From the NCBI GenBank assembly GCA_039725955.1, contig CP091034.1, positions 434,001-498,000 of the forward strand: 64,000 nt of DNA, in the 5' to 3' direction. Each line of letters begins with the position of its first letter. Positions within the stretch are counted from its first letter, which is position 1. This DNA is from Sinorhizobium sp. B11. GTDB taxonomy: Bacteria; Pseudomonadota; Alphaproteobacteria; Rhizobiales; Rhizobiaceae. The notes beneath the pieces are model-generated. The model was not told where the DNA came from, searched no databases, and worked only from the letters and a program-made list of their open reading frames with translations. Position numbers and translations under genes: made by a program. This document shows positions 43,872 through 52,144 of this stretch, one piece after another.

Positions 43872-43937
43872 AGCAATTCCAGCAAAGTGTGCAGCGGTTT
43901 TGCGTCCGGAATTGCGTTAAAAAGCAGAAAGCTTTAG
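43872..43937. repeat. RIME-like palindromic element
   Basis: GCAATTCC (43873-43880) pairs with GGAATTGC (43908-43915) around GTGTGCAGCGGTTTTGCG, which differs by one base from the core of the RIME element at 45966. The right end is GCTTTAG. It fills the whole gap between two convergent genes and supplies the TAA stop of the TerB-family gene. Confidence 0.7.
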
Positions 43938-44347
43938 CCCTTGCGGAAGCGGGCGATCGCGCTGCGCTCGATGGCGGCACAGGTCAGCTTGTCGAGGCCG
44001 AGACGGTCGCGCAGCAGGCTGAGCAGCCGCAGTTCTTCTGCCTTGACGGAAAGGTCGGCCGAGGCGACTTCGACTGCCAGTGCATAGGCCGTGTCATAGA
44101 GACGGGCAGGCAGTGTATCGCGAACGGTTTCCAGTACCACATCCAGCCCTTCAGGGCCGGCGAGCAGCGAGGCGCAATCGCGGGCGATGGAAATCAGATT
44201 GTCGTCGTCGAAATCGCGGAAAACCGGCAGGAAACCGATGAGCTGACCGATCCTCTCCATTTCCCGGTCGTTCATGGTGCTGTCGACGGCGGATGCCATC
44301 ACCATCACATAGATCAGCGCGTCATGGGCGGAAAGCGGCTTGTTCAT
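43934..44347 (-). CDS. TerB-family protein
   Basis: A 137-residue all-helical cytoplasmic protein of the tellurite-resistance TerB family. It reads LIYVMVMASAVDSTMNDREMERIGQLIG (metal-binding acidic residues in the D-x-x-M-N-D-R-E stretch) and later ALAVEVASADLSVKAEELRLLSLLRD, the second, similar half with the same spacing of acidic residues. No other ter genes are present, so a role in tellurite resistance is not implied. The stop codon lies within the end of a RIME-like element. Confidence 0.87.
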   Translation of the reverse strand: MNKPLSAHDALIYVMVMASAVDSTMNDREMERIGQLIGFLPVFRDFDDDNLISIARDCASLLAGPEGLDVVLETVRDTLPARLYDTAYALAVEVASADLSVKAEELRLLSLLRDRLGLDKLTCAAIERSAIARFRKG

Positions 44348-44395
44348 GTCTGATTCCCTCTTCGATGAGCGGAGATTAGGAATTGGCGGTCTCTA

Positions 44396-45172
44396 TTACA
44401 AGGGAGCGGCGGTTTCGGGCCGGACTGCAGCCGCCGGCCTGCGGCGCGGATCCTCGCCGTGAATGCCCTGTTTTGCCTGCTTTGCCTTTTCGCCGGCAGC
44501 AGCAAGCGGTGAACCCGACTGCGCCTCCACCCAGCCGTTTTCAACCAGCCACGTGCCGATATCCTGCTGCCCCAGCCGGCAGGCAGCACTTGCCATGTCC
44601 TCCCATGCGTCGGAAGGCAGGTCGCAATCGATCGTGCGGTTGCGTAGGTAGAGCCGCAGCGCCGTCTTCGCCATCATGCCGCACGGCCACTGCTTGCCAT
44701 CCGAGCCGCAGCTCTTGTCGGCGGGCGTCTCGATGATATTGGCAATCTGCAGCCTGCGTTTACCGAAGGAGAGAATACCGGCGCTCTCCACCGTCGGTCG
44801 CAGCAGTTCCACGCTGTCCTTTCCGGCAGGGATAGGTGATGGCGTCTCCGTCGGCGCTGGAGCGCTTTGCGCGGTTGCCCCCGCTGGCGCATTCTCGGAG
44901 GAAGCTCTTGCTGGGGTTTCGGATGGAGCCGCTGCCGGTTCGGTTGGCGCAGGCTCCGTTGCCCGGGCGATCAATTCGGCATCTTCATCCGTGAGCGATG
45001 CAGGCGGCTTTGCCACATCGGCGGTCGCATCGGGCAGCGCTGCGGCGACATTTCCGGCATCGGCGTCAGATGCCAGCCCCCCGCCGCCATTGAGCCGCGC
45101 TTGCCCGGCCAAGAGCAGGCCGACCACGACCGCCATCCCCGCGATACCTGTGATCAAGGCTGCAGGGCGCAT
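44396..45172 (-). CDS. Thermonuclease-like (SNase-fold) exported protein
   Basis: A 258-residue protein with an N-terminal membrane anchor (ALITGIAGMAVVVGLLLAG), a linker of about 90 residues rich in Ala, Pro, Thr and Glu, and a C-terminal domain like staphylococcal nuclease: RLQIANIIETPADKSCGSDGKQWPCG, ALRLYLRNRTIDCDL, CRLGQQDIGTWLVENGWVEA and AKQAKQGIHG. The catalytic Arg/Glu residues of true nucleases are not all evident, so activity is uncertain. It begins 10 bp after the S24-type regulator gene and is probably co-transcribed with it. Confidence 0.8.
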   Translation of the reverse strand: MRPAALITGIAGMAVVVGLLLAGQARLNGGGGLASDADAGNVAAALPDATADVAKPPASLTDEDAELIARATEPAPTEPAAAPSETPARASSENAPAGATAQSAPAPTETPSPIPAGKDSVELLRPTVESAGILSFGKRRLQIANIIETPADKSCGSDGKQWPCGMMAKTALRLYLRNRTIDCDLPSDAWEDMASAACRLGQQDIGTWLVENGWVEAQSGSPLAAAGEKAKQAKQGIHGEDPRRRPAAAVRPETAAPL

Positions 45173-45182
45173 GATTATTTTC

Positions 45183-45851
45183 CTATTGGCTGGCCCAGAT
45201 GATACGGGCAATCCATTCGACGTCGGAAAGCTCGATCGTCCGGTTGGGATGTTCAGGATTGAGCGACAAAAGTTCGATGGAGCGCGGGCTCTGCCGCAGA
45301 AGCACCTTGGCCATGACCTCGCCCTCGCGTGTCTTGACGACGACACGGTCGTTGCGGCGCACTTGCGCGCCGGGCTCCACGATCAGCACATCGCCGTCGC
45401 GGTAGAGCGGCATCATGCTTTCGCCCTGTATCTCGAGCGCATAGACGCCGGCCTTCTGCGAGGGGCCGGCCGGGAATTCCACAACATCCCAGCCCTGGCC
45501 GGCAGGAAAGCCGCCATCGTCGAAAAAGCCGCCGGCGCCCGCCTGTGCAAAGCCGAGCAGCGGAAATGAGTTCCCCTGTGAGGCAAAAATTCCCTCCGGC
45601 AGGCTTGCGGCCGCAGCCCCCGCCGGCCGCATGAAGCCGAGGAACTGCTCCATGCTCGCCCCCGTCGCCTCCAGCACCTTCGCGATGGATTCCGTCGAAG
45701 GCCAGCGCAGGCGCCCGTCTGCCGATAGCCGCTTGGATTTGTTGAAGGAGGTCGGATCGAGACCCGCTCGCCGCGCAAGACCAGACGGCGTCAGGTCATG
45801 CCGTTCGGCAAGCCTGTCGATCGCTCCCCAGATCTGGTCATGTGACAGCAT
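45183..45851 (-). CDS. S24-family (LexA/CI-like) repressor-protease
   Basis: A 222-residue regulator. The N-terminal domain (about 1-70) is a helix-turn-helix (DLTPSGLARRAGLDPTSFNKSKR). The C-terminal S24 peptidase domain has the possible self-cleavage site AGAGG before FFDDGGFP, the catalytic Ser in IQGESMMPLYRDGDVL and the Lys in GEVMAKVLLRQ. It resembles phage CI or host S24 regulators rather than LexA itself. Target genes are unknown; the nuclease-like gene right downstream shares the operon. A second in-frame-looking ATG nearby makes the exact start uncertain. Confidence 0.87.
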   Translation of the reverse strand: MLSHDQIWGAIDRLAERHDLTPSGLARRAGLDPTSFNKSKRLSADGRLRWPSTESIAKVLEATGASMEQFLGFMRPAGAAAASLPEGIFASQGNSFPLLGFAQAGAGGFFDDGGFPAGQGWDVVEFPAGPSQKAGVYALEIQGESMMPLYRDGDVLIVEPGAQVRRNDRVVVKTREGEVMAKVLLRQSPRSIELLSLNPEHPNRTIELSDVEWIARIIWASQ

Positions 45852-45965
45852 ATGCGTCCGGTTCCGCGGTCCATCCGGCCGCTTTCTATCGCCGGCAGAT
45901 TAACCGAGGCATTTCTCCGAGTAAAGCGAAAATGAGGAATAAAATCCTGTCTCGTCTGTCGCAGG

Positions 45966-46071
45966 CTAAAGCATGTCGCGCAAAAGTGCGCAGCGGTTTT
46001 GCGATAACGAACATGCGAAAACAAAAGCCTGAAGCGTGGCAAGCGAGTCCGAAGATCGCGACACGCTTTAG
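45966..46071. repeat. RIME element
   Basis: A 106-bp element with two palindromes, as known for the Rhizobium intergenic mosaic element. The first runs GCATGT...ACATGC with inner CGCAAAA/TTTTGCG, the second AAGCGTG...CACGCTT. It starts CTAAAGC and ends GCTTTAG. Its right end contains the TAA stop of the LuxR-type gene. Confidence 0.8.
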
Positions 46072-46715
46072 GCGACCATGGCCATGTTGATCTTGCCGAG
46101 CTGGATGACCGCCTGCGTGCGGCTGTCGACATTGAGCTTCAGCAGGATTGCCGAGACATGTGCCTTGATCGTTGCTTCGGAAACGCCGAGCTCGTAGGCG
46201 ATCTGCTTGTTCAAAAGGCCTTCGCCGAGCATGGTCAGCACCCGGCTCTGCTGCGGTGTCAGCGTGTGCAGGCGATGGATGAGGTCGGCGACATCGGGGT
46301 CCTGTTCCTGTCCGTCGCGATAGCTCTCGGGTGTCGCAATGTCGCCCGCGAGCACTGTCAGGATGCCGCGGCGGATATCCTCGATGCCTGAAGATTTCGA
46401 AATGAAGCCGGAAGCGCCAAGTTCCAGCGCCCGGCGGATTGTCGTGGTGTCGTCGGTCGCGGATATGATGACGATCGGCAGGCTGATGAATTCGGAGCGC
46501 AGCGCCATTAGGCCGGAAAAACCACTGACCCCTGGCATGGCAAGATCGAGCAGCATCAGGTCCGCATCGGGATGCTCCGATGCCGCTGTTCGCGCAGCAG
46601 CAAAATCACCGGCTTCGACGATTGCCTGGTGTCCGTCCATCCCGGTCACCGCCTGCCGCAACGCGTCGCGGAAAAGCGGGTGATCGTCAGCGATGATGAT
46701 GGTCTGTTCCTGCAT
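46068..46715 (-). CDS. LuxR/NarL-family response regulator
   Basis: A 215-residue two-component response regulator. The receiver domain has the acidic pair in IIIADDHPLFRDAL, phospho-acceptor Asp in LMLLDLAMPGVSG and Lys in GFISKSSG. The C-terminal LuxR helix-turn-helix (about 150-210) reads LTPQQSRVLTMLGEGLLNKQIAYEL and SEATIKAHVSAIL. No sensor kinase gene is adjacent, so it is an orphan here. Targets unknown. Confidence 0.93.
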   Translation of the reverse strand: MQEQTIIIADDHPLFRDALRQAVTGMDGHQAIVEAGDFAAARTAASEHPDADLMLLDLAMPGVSGFSGLMALRSEFISLPIVIISATDDTTTIRRALELGASGFISKSSGIEDIRRGILTVLAGDIATPESYRDGQEQDPDVADLIHRLHTLTPQQSRVLTMLGEGLLNKQIAYELGVSEATIKAHVSAILLKLNVDSRTQAVIQLGKINMAMVA

Positions 46716-46805
46716 CGAAAACTCCCTCCCAAGAGCTCGATCCCGTCAGCCCTGTCCGGCTCCCCCGCGCGAACATGACTCCCTACTTATATGAATATAA
46801 CCAGA

Positions 46806-47204
46806 TCAACTCCGCTGCGGAAGAGGATTGGCCTCGTCTTCCGCCCGGAATTCCCGAACTATACCCATGAAACTGCGCATCATCCGCTCCATGATGCCGA
46901 TCGATCGGTCGACTTCCGCATCCGTCGGCAAGGCGGGCCGGGCGCCTGAATTCCTTTCCAGCGCGCTTACGCGATCAGCGAGCCGATCGAGTTCGTCCTC
47001 GTAAGCCGCGCGTTCATCGGCGGCCATGCGGCAGACCAGGGCACCATCCTTCTCGGTGCAGAGCGACATCGCCCCCGTCTGCCTGTCGAGGCGCACGAAA
47101 TGGTCGCCGCTGCGTTCGAGCTGGAAGCGGGCGGTATCCGGCTCGGCCGCCAGTGCCGCACATGGCAGAAGACCGGCGGCAAGCAGTACTGCAAATGCCT
47201 TCAT
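46806..47204 (-). CDS. Hypothetical exported protein
   Basis: A 132-residue periplasmic protein. The signal peptide MKAFAVLLAAGLLPCAALA is followed by FQLERSGDHFVRLDRQTGAMSLC, a second cysteine in LVCRMA, and a coiled-coil-like stretch (ERAAYEDELDRLADRVSALE). The RxxG-x-MSxC pattern with later CRMAADERAAYEDE is one I know from small conserved rhizobial proteins of unknown role. GGAGG lies nine bases before the ATG at 47204. Confidence 0.78.
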   Translation of the reverse strand: MKAFAVLLAAGLLPCAALAAEPDTARFQLERSGDHFVRLDRQTGAMSLCTEKDGALVCRMAADERAAYEDELDRLADRVSALERNSGARPALPTDAEVDRSIGIMERMMRSFMGIVREFRAEDEANPLPQRS

Positions 47205-47317
47205 CGTCTCATCCTCCGCAAAGCGTGATACCCGTCCGTTTTTGCGCCCGCAGGCGTGGACATCGCCGTCTCTTTGGGGCAAAGCCCTCATTAACAAGGC
47301 CAGCCAACGGGATCATC

Positions 47318-47671
47318 ATGACCGCGACACCGACCCTTTACAAGATCGTGCCGGAGGCACTCTGGAAGGAGGCCAGACAAACCGGCATTTTTCATGGCGC
47401 CGGCATTGATATCAAGGATGGCTTCATCCATTTCTCGACCGCGGACCAGGTCAGGCAGACCGCGGCCCTGCATTTCGCCGGCCAGGCCGGTCTCGTCCTC
47501 GTCGCGATCGATGGGAGCGGTTTTGGCGACAAGCTGGTCTTCGAACCCTCACGCGGCGGCGCGCTCTTCCCGCATCTCTATGCCGACCTGTCGCTTTCGG
47601 CCGTGCTCTGGGAGGCCGCCCTGCCGCTCGATAATGCCGGCCTTCACATCTTTCCGGAGCTCTCAGCGTGA
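47318..47671 (+). CDS. DUF952-family protein
   Basis: A 117-residue protein of the DUF952 family, small proteins of unknown function with similarity to glutathione-S-transferase-linked or ADP-ribosyl-type folds. It shows LYKIVPEALWKEARQTGIFHG, DGFIHFSTADQVRQTAALHF and GALFPHLYADL, the conserved I-H-F-S and P-H-L-Y motifs. It overlaps the pyrD start by four bases (GTGA), so the two are translated together. Confidence 0.85.
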   Translation: MTATPTLYKIVPEALWKEARQTGIFHGAGIDIKDGFIHFSTADQVRQTAALHFAGQAGLVLVAIDGSGFGDKLVFEPSRGGALFPHLYADLSLSAVLWEAALPLDNAGLHIFPELSA

Positions 47672-48756
47672 TCGACCCCTTCAAGCGCATCGCCCGCCGC
47701 GGCCTCTTCCTCTTCGATCCGGAGACCGCGCATGGCATGTCGATTGCGGCGCTGAAGTCAGGCGTCGTGCCCGCCTGTCGCATTGCGCCGGACCCGCGCC
47801 TGCGCCAGACCGTCGCCGGGCTCGATTTTCCCAATCCGCTCGGCATGGCGGCGGGTTATGACAAGAATGCCGAGGTGCCGGAAGCGCTCTTGAAGCTCGG
47901 CTTCGGCTTTACCGAAATCGGCACCGTCACCCCGAAGCCGCAATCAGGCAATCCGCGCCCGCGCATCTTCCGTCTGGTGGAAGACGATGCGGTCATCAAC
48001 CGCCTCGGCTTCAATAATGAGGGCCATGATGCAGCTTTCCGCCGCCTTCAGCAGATCAGTTGCGCCGGTGTCGTTGGCGTCAATATCGGTGCCAACAAGG
48101 ATAGCGAGGACCGCATTGCCGACTATGTTGCCGGAATCCGCCGCTTCTATTCGGTCGCCCGCTATTTCACCGCCAATATTTCTTCGCCCAACACGCCGGG
48201 CCTGCGCGACCTGCAGGCGCGCGAAAGCCTCGCGGCCCTTCTGTCGGCTGTTTTGACGGCGCGTGACGAGGAAGCGGAAAAGGCCGGACGGAAAATCCCG
48301 GTCTTCCTGAAGATCGCCCCCGATCTCACAGAAGAAGGCATGGATGACATTGCTGCAGAGGCGCTGTCACATGCACTCGATGGTCTCATCGTTTCTAACA
48401 CGACGCTCTCGCGCGACGGCCTGAAGGATCAGGTCCAGGCGAAGGAGACCGGTGGCCTTTCCGGCGCGCCGCTGTTCGAAAAATCGACGGCCGTACTCGC
48501 CAGGATGCGCAAGCGCGTCGGTCCCGCTCTGCCGATCATCGGCGTCGGCGGCGTCTCTTCTGCCGAGACTGCGCTGGAAAAGGTCAGGGCAGGGGCCGAT
48601 CTCGTGCAGCTCTATTCCTGCATGGTTTATGAAGGTCCGGGCCTGCCCGGCACCGTTGTACGCGGCCTCTCAAAGCTGCTCGACCGCGAAAAGGTCGCCT
48701 CGATCCGCGATCTCAGGGATAGCAGGCTCGACTACTGGGCAGCGCGAAAGGTCTGA
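47668..48756 (+). CDS. pyrD: Dihydroorotate dehydrogenase (quinone)
   Basis: Membrane-associated FMN enzyme that oxidises dihydroorotate to orotate in pyrimidine synthesis, 362 residues, class 2. Marks are MAAGYDKNAEVPEALLKLGFGF, NRLGFNNEG, the catalytic region NISSPNTPGLRDLQ with the class-2 serine, LIVSNTTLSRDG and GVGGVSSAETALEKVRAGADLVQLYS at the FMN phosphate site. The start is a GTG overlapping the DUF952 stop. Its 3' end overlaps the convergent MATE gene by 25 bp. Confidence 0.95.
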   Translation: MIDPFKRIARRGLFLFDPETAHGMSIAALKSGVVPACRIAPDPRLRQTVAGLDFPNPLGMAAGYDKNAEVPEALLKLGFGFTEIGTVTPKPQSGNPRPRIFRLVEDDAVINRLGFNNEGHDAAFRRLQQISCAGVVGVNIGANKDSEDRIADYVAGIRRFYSVARYFTANISSPNTPGLRDLQARESLAALLSAVLTARDEEAEKAGRKIPVFLKIAPDLTEEGMDDIAAEALSHALDGLIVSNTTLSRDGLKDQVQAKETGGLSGAPLFEKSTAVLARMRKRVGPALPIIGVGGVSSAETALEKVRAGADLVQLYSCMVYEGPGLPGTVVRGLSKLLDREKVASIRDLRDSRLDYWAARKV

Positions 48757-50078
48757 GCCGCGCGCGGCTTGACCAGCACGACCAGGAAGAAACCGCGAAA
48801 CAGCAGGAAGGCATTCATCGCCAGCCACAGGCCGTGATTGCCGAAGAGCGGCACGAAGACGGCAAGCATGGCAAGATAGCCCGCAAAGGACATCAGCATG
48901 CGGTTGCGCATGTCGACGGACCATGTCGCGCCGATGAAGACGCCATCCATCAGGAAGGCGAGTGCGCCTGTCAGTCCCGTCACCGCCGCCCAGGGCAGGT
49001 AGGTCTCGGCGGCTGCCTGTACTTCCGGCGAACTCGTCAGTCCGGAGATGAGGGCAGGACCGGCAAAATAGAAGAAGGCGGAAATGATTGCCGCAAGCCC
49101 GAAGGACCAGAGCGTCGTGAGCTTCAGGCCACGATCGAAGGCGGGCTTATATTGCGCTCCGATCGCCCGCCCGGTGATCTGTTCGGCGGCATTGGCAAGA
49201 CCGTCGAGATAATAGCCCGACAAGAGGAAGAAATTCATCAGCACCGCATTGGCTGCAAGGGTGATGGCCCCGAAGCTGGTGCCGATGCGGGTCATGATCG
49301 CAAAGGAGCCGATCAGCACGAAGGTGCGGATCAGGATATCGCGGTTCAGCGCGAAAAGCTCGGCAAGCTTGCTGCGCGAAAAGATCTCCATCCGATTTGG
49401 CCGATGTGCCCGATCGAAGCTGCGCAGCACGATGAAGAGACCGGCAAGCGCGCCCACCGTTTCGCCCGCCATCGTGCCCCAGGCGACACCCGAAACACCC
49501 CAATCGAGCGACAGGCCGAGATAGATGGAGAGCAGGATGTTGATGCCGTTGATCACCGCCTGCAGCAGCAGTCCCGTCCGGCCTTGTCCGCGGCCAAGCA
49601 CGAAGCCGAGCAGCGCGTAATTGGCAAGGGCTGCCGGGGCCGCGAGGATGCGGATCGAGAAATAGGTGCTGGTTGCCTCGGCAATCCGGCCTTCCGCCCC
49701 CATCAGCTTCAGCCCGACAACAATCAGCAGCGGCGACAGCACCAGAAGCGCCAGGCCGGAGCCGAGTGCGGAGACCATCGCTCGCCAGAAGACGGCCTGC
49801 TGCTCGTGTTGATCACGTCGCCCGAGCGCTTGCGCCGTCAATCCGGTCGTGGACGCCCGCAGGAAGTTGAAGCTGCCCATGATGAGGTCGAACAGCATGG
49901 CACCGATGGCAAGCCCCGCCAGCGCTTCCGGATCGCCCATGTGGCCAACGACGGCAGTATTGGTGATGCCGAGCAGCGGCGTGGTCATGAAACCGAGCGT
50001 CATCGGAATGGCGATCGACAGCACCAGCCGGTGCGTCACGTCGAAGGCCGATATATTTCTGCTGCCGCCTGTATCCAT
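48732..50078 (-). CDS. MATE-family efflux transporter
   Basis: A 448-residue exporter of the multidrug and toxin extrusion family, DinF-like branch, with about 12 membrane helices. It begins RLVLSIAIPMTLGFMTTPLLGITNTAVVGHMG, the typical P-x-x-L and D/N-T-A-x-V-G-H helix 1-2 pattern, and later has LGRGQGRTGLLLQAV. Ion coupling (Na or H) cannot be told. AGAGG lies six bases before the ATG at 50078. The stop lies inside the end of pyrD on the other strand. Confidence 0.92.
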   Translation of the reverse strand: MDTGGSRNISAFDVTHRLVLSIAIPMTLGFMTTPLLGITNTAVVGHMGDPEALAGLAIGAMLFDLIMGSFNFLRASTTGLTAQALGRRDQHEQQAVFWRAMVSALGSGLALLVLSPLLIVVGLKLMGAEGRIAEATSTYFSIRILAAPAALANYALLGFVLGRGQGRTGLLLQAVINGINILLSIYLGLSLDWGVSGVAWGTMAGETVGALAGLFIVLRSFDRAHRPNRMEIFSRSKLAELFALNRDILIRTFVLIGSFAIMTRIGTSFGAITLAANAVLMNFFLLSGYYLDGLANAAEQITGRAIGAQYKPAFDRGLKLTTLWSFGLAAIISAFFYFAGPALISGLTSSPEVQAAAETYLPWAAVTGLTGALAFLMDGVFIGATWSVDMRNRMLMSFAGYLAMLAVFVPLFGNHGLWLAMNAFLLFRGFFLVVLVKPRAAQTFRAAQ

Positions 50079-50110
50079 ATCCGCCTCTTGGGGAGAGAGG
50101 CGGTGTCGCC

Positions 50111-50608
50111 TCAGTTGGAAAGCACCATCGCCCAATAGGGCAGATTCTTCGAAGACGTATTATGTGCAACGGCAACACCGAGACCGCTATAGCGTCCGAG
50201 CATATTTTCCAGATGGTGGGGGGAATTGATCCAGGCAGTGACGACCGCATCGACGCTCTGCTGGCCCGCTGCGATGTTTTCGGCGGCCGGAAGGGAAACG
50301 CCGCTCGCCTTCACGCGGGCGCCGAAACTGTCCGTCATGCCCATCAGATGCTTCATCTTGCCCGCACTTGCCATGCGCTTGGCCTGGAAGATCGCGGCGG
50401 CACTTGCATGCGGATCGACGCTGAGCGGCGGCAGGCCGTTCTTGGCGCGCAGCTGGTTGACGAGCGGCAGCGCCGAAGCGGTCTGATCGACGCCGTCGGA
50501 TGGAGTGCTCGCCATTTTCGGCGTGGTCGTGCAGCCGGCAATGCCGGCGGCCAGTGCGAGGCCCGAAAGCTGAAGAATGCCGCGGCGTGAAAGGATGATT
50601 GAGCTCAT
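50111..50608 (-). CDS. CAP-domain lipoprotein
   Basis: A 165-residue secreted protein with a CAP/SCP (PR-1-like) domain. The N-terminus SRRGILQLSGLALAAGIAGC has a twin arginine and a lipobox IAGC, so a lipidated, possibly Tat-exported protein. The domain has LVNQLRAKNGLPPLSVD, MKHLMGM in place of the usual metal His, AENIAAGQ and NSPHHLENML, the CAP motifs. The role of bacterial CAP proteins is mostly unknown. It begins two bases after the DUF6460-type gene stop and is thus in one operon with it. Confidence 0.87.
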   Translation of the reverse strand: MSSIILSRRGILQLSGLALAAGIAGCTTTPKMASTPSDGVDQTASALPLVNQLRAKNGLPPLSVDPHASAAAIFQAKRMASAGKMKHLMGMTDSFGARVKASGVSLPAAENIAAGQQSVDAVVTAWINSPHHLENMLGRYSGLGVAVAHNTSSKNLPYWAMVLSN

Positions 50609-50609
50609 G

Positions 50610-50876
50610 TTATTTGCGATAGCTGAAAAGACGGATGATGATGAAGATCGGGATGACGATGGTCGCACCCAGCATCAGATAGTCGCCGACGCGTCCGAGC
50701 GCCGAAAAACCCTGCCGCCACAGATGCACCACGAAATCGCGGAAATTGTAGATGAGCTCCCAAGGGGTAAGCCCGAATATGGCCATGACGAAGCCGACGA
50801 TCAGCGAGACCACCAGAAGCTTGATGATCGTGCGGCCAATGGAATCGCCGAGGAATCTGTTTACCTGATCGGACAT
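50610..50876 (-). CDS. Small membrane protein (DUF6460 type)
   Basis: An 88-residue protein with two hydrophobic segments: LLVVSLIVGFVMAIFGL (about 20-36) and YLMLGATIVIPIFIIIRLF (about 66-84). It opens MSDQVNRFLGDSIGRTIIKL, which fits a family of small conserved proteins in Rhizobiales (DUF6460, named from memory). No function is known. It is the first gene of a two-gene operon with the CAP lipoprotein. Confidence 0.8.
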   Translation of the reverse strand: MSDQVNRFLGDSIGRTIIKLLVVSLIVGFVMAIFGLTPWELIYNFRDFVVHLWRQGFSALGRVGDYLMLGATIVIPIFIIIRLFSYRK

Positions 50877-51016
50877 GCGCCATCTCCTGTTTGCCTTGAG
50901 ATACGGTCACGGCGGACCGGCCGCAAGCCTTTTCCGCCAAGGCAGCACCGCCTCTGAAATAGGACTTGAGTTTTTTTGTGGCCGCAGCCAAATGCCGCCA
51001 GCCAAAGGGTCCGATC

Positions 51017-51949
51017 ATGCAGCCAAGCCAGCTTTCTTCCGGCGACGTCATCGCCGACCGCCGTGCCGACTATGCGAAGATGCTCGACGAGGGCGGCGAA
51101 GCGGAAGCGGCGGCCGAGCTGATGGAGCAGGCGCTGGAACTTGCTCCGGCCTGGGCCGCCGGCTGGTATCGCCTCGCCACCTATCACGAGAAGGCGGGCA
51201 AGACGGAGGCCGCCATCGAAGCCTATCGCCGCACGCTGGAGCTTGATCCCGACGATATTTTCGGCGCGGGCCTTAAGCTCGCGCTGCTTGGTGATGCGGA
51301 GACACCGGCCCAGCCGTCGAGCCGCTACGTCGAACGCCTTTTCGACGATTATGCCGATCGCTTCGAAACATCGCTGGTGGAGAAGCTGGACTATTCCGTC
51401 CCGCAGAAGCTTGCCGCCCTCGTCGCATCCACCGGCAGGCACTACCAGCTTGCCGTCGATCTCGGCTGTGGCACGGGCCTGCTCGGCCCTGAGATCCGTT
51501 CCCATGTGGTCAGCCTTGAGGGCTTCGACCTGTCGCAGAACATGCTCGCGAAGGCTGCCGAAAAACAGGTCTATGATCATCTTGCCCAGGCGGACCTGTC
51601 GCTGGCGCCTGAAGCTTCCGGCATCTTCTCCGATGGCGCGCGGCACCGTGCCGATCTCGTCACGGCCGCCGATGTGCTGATGTATCTCGGCAATCTCGAA
51701 AGCGTCTTTGCGATCGTCGATGACCTCGCCGCAACAGGTGCTGACATCGTCTTTTCGGTCGAGGATGGCGGCGAGGGCGACGGCTTCAGCCTGGCGCCGT
51801 CGCTGCGTTATGCCCACTCGCAAACCTACATCGAGGGACTGGCGTCAGCCCACGGTCTCGAAATTCTCGATATCGTCAAAACCACCATTCGCAAAGATGG
51901 CGGCAAACCGATATCCGGCATTCTGTTCCTTACGCGCAAGGCGGCTTAA
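51017..51949 (+). CDS. SAM-dependent methyltransferase with TPR N-terminus
   Basis: A 310-residue protein. The first 90 residues form a TPR-like helical repeat (AWAAGWYRLATYHEKAGKTEAAIEAYRRTLELDPDD, given as landmark of one full repeat). The methyltransferase domain follows: motif I AVDLGCGTGLLG, FDLSQNMLAKA, and DLVTAADVLMYLG as post-motifs; near the C-terminus ISGILFLTRK. The substrate is unknown; a TPR suggests a protein partner. The ATG at 51017 opens directly before the TPR; an upstream in-frame ATG adds 17 residues without pattern. Confidence 0.87.
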   Translation: MQPSQLSSGDVIADRRADYAKMLDEGGEAEAAAELMEQALELAPAWAAGWYRLATYHEKAGKTEAAIEAYRRTLELDPDDIFGAGLKLALLGDAETPAQPSSRYVERLFDDYADRFETSLVEKLDYSVPQKLAALVASTGRHYQLAVDLGCGTGLLGPEIRSHVVSLEGFDLSQNMLAKAAEKQVYDHLAQADLSLAPEASGIFSDGARHRADLVTAADVLMYLGNLESVFAIVDDLAATGADIVFSVEDGGEGDGFSLAPSLRYAHSQTYIEGLASAHGLEILDIVKTTIRKDGGKPISGILFLTRKAA

Positions 51950-52144
51950 GCGCATATTTCTTGCGATTTTAAAATAGGTCAGCATTGCTTACGTATTTCG
52001 CTTGCGCACAACCGGGCAAGGCCTGATAATCCGGCCATCCCGCGAGACAGCGACGCGCTCCAAAAGCGCAGCACGCGCCGCATCTATCCCTACATTGCCC
52101 CTACCTCCGGCCGGTCCGGAACAGCCGCTATTGGAGATCGCGAC

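Noticed and set aside
48834..50138. A 434-codon open frame opposite the MATE gene
   Set aside because: Antisense to a clear membrane transporter gene; the product is rich in Arg, Glu and Gln with no domain.
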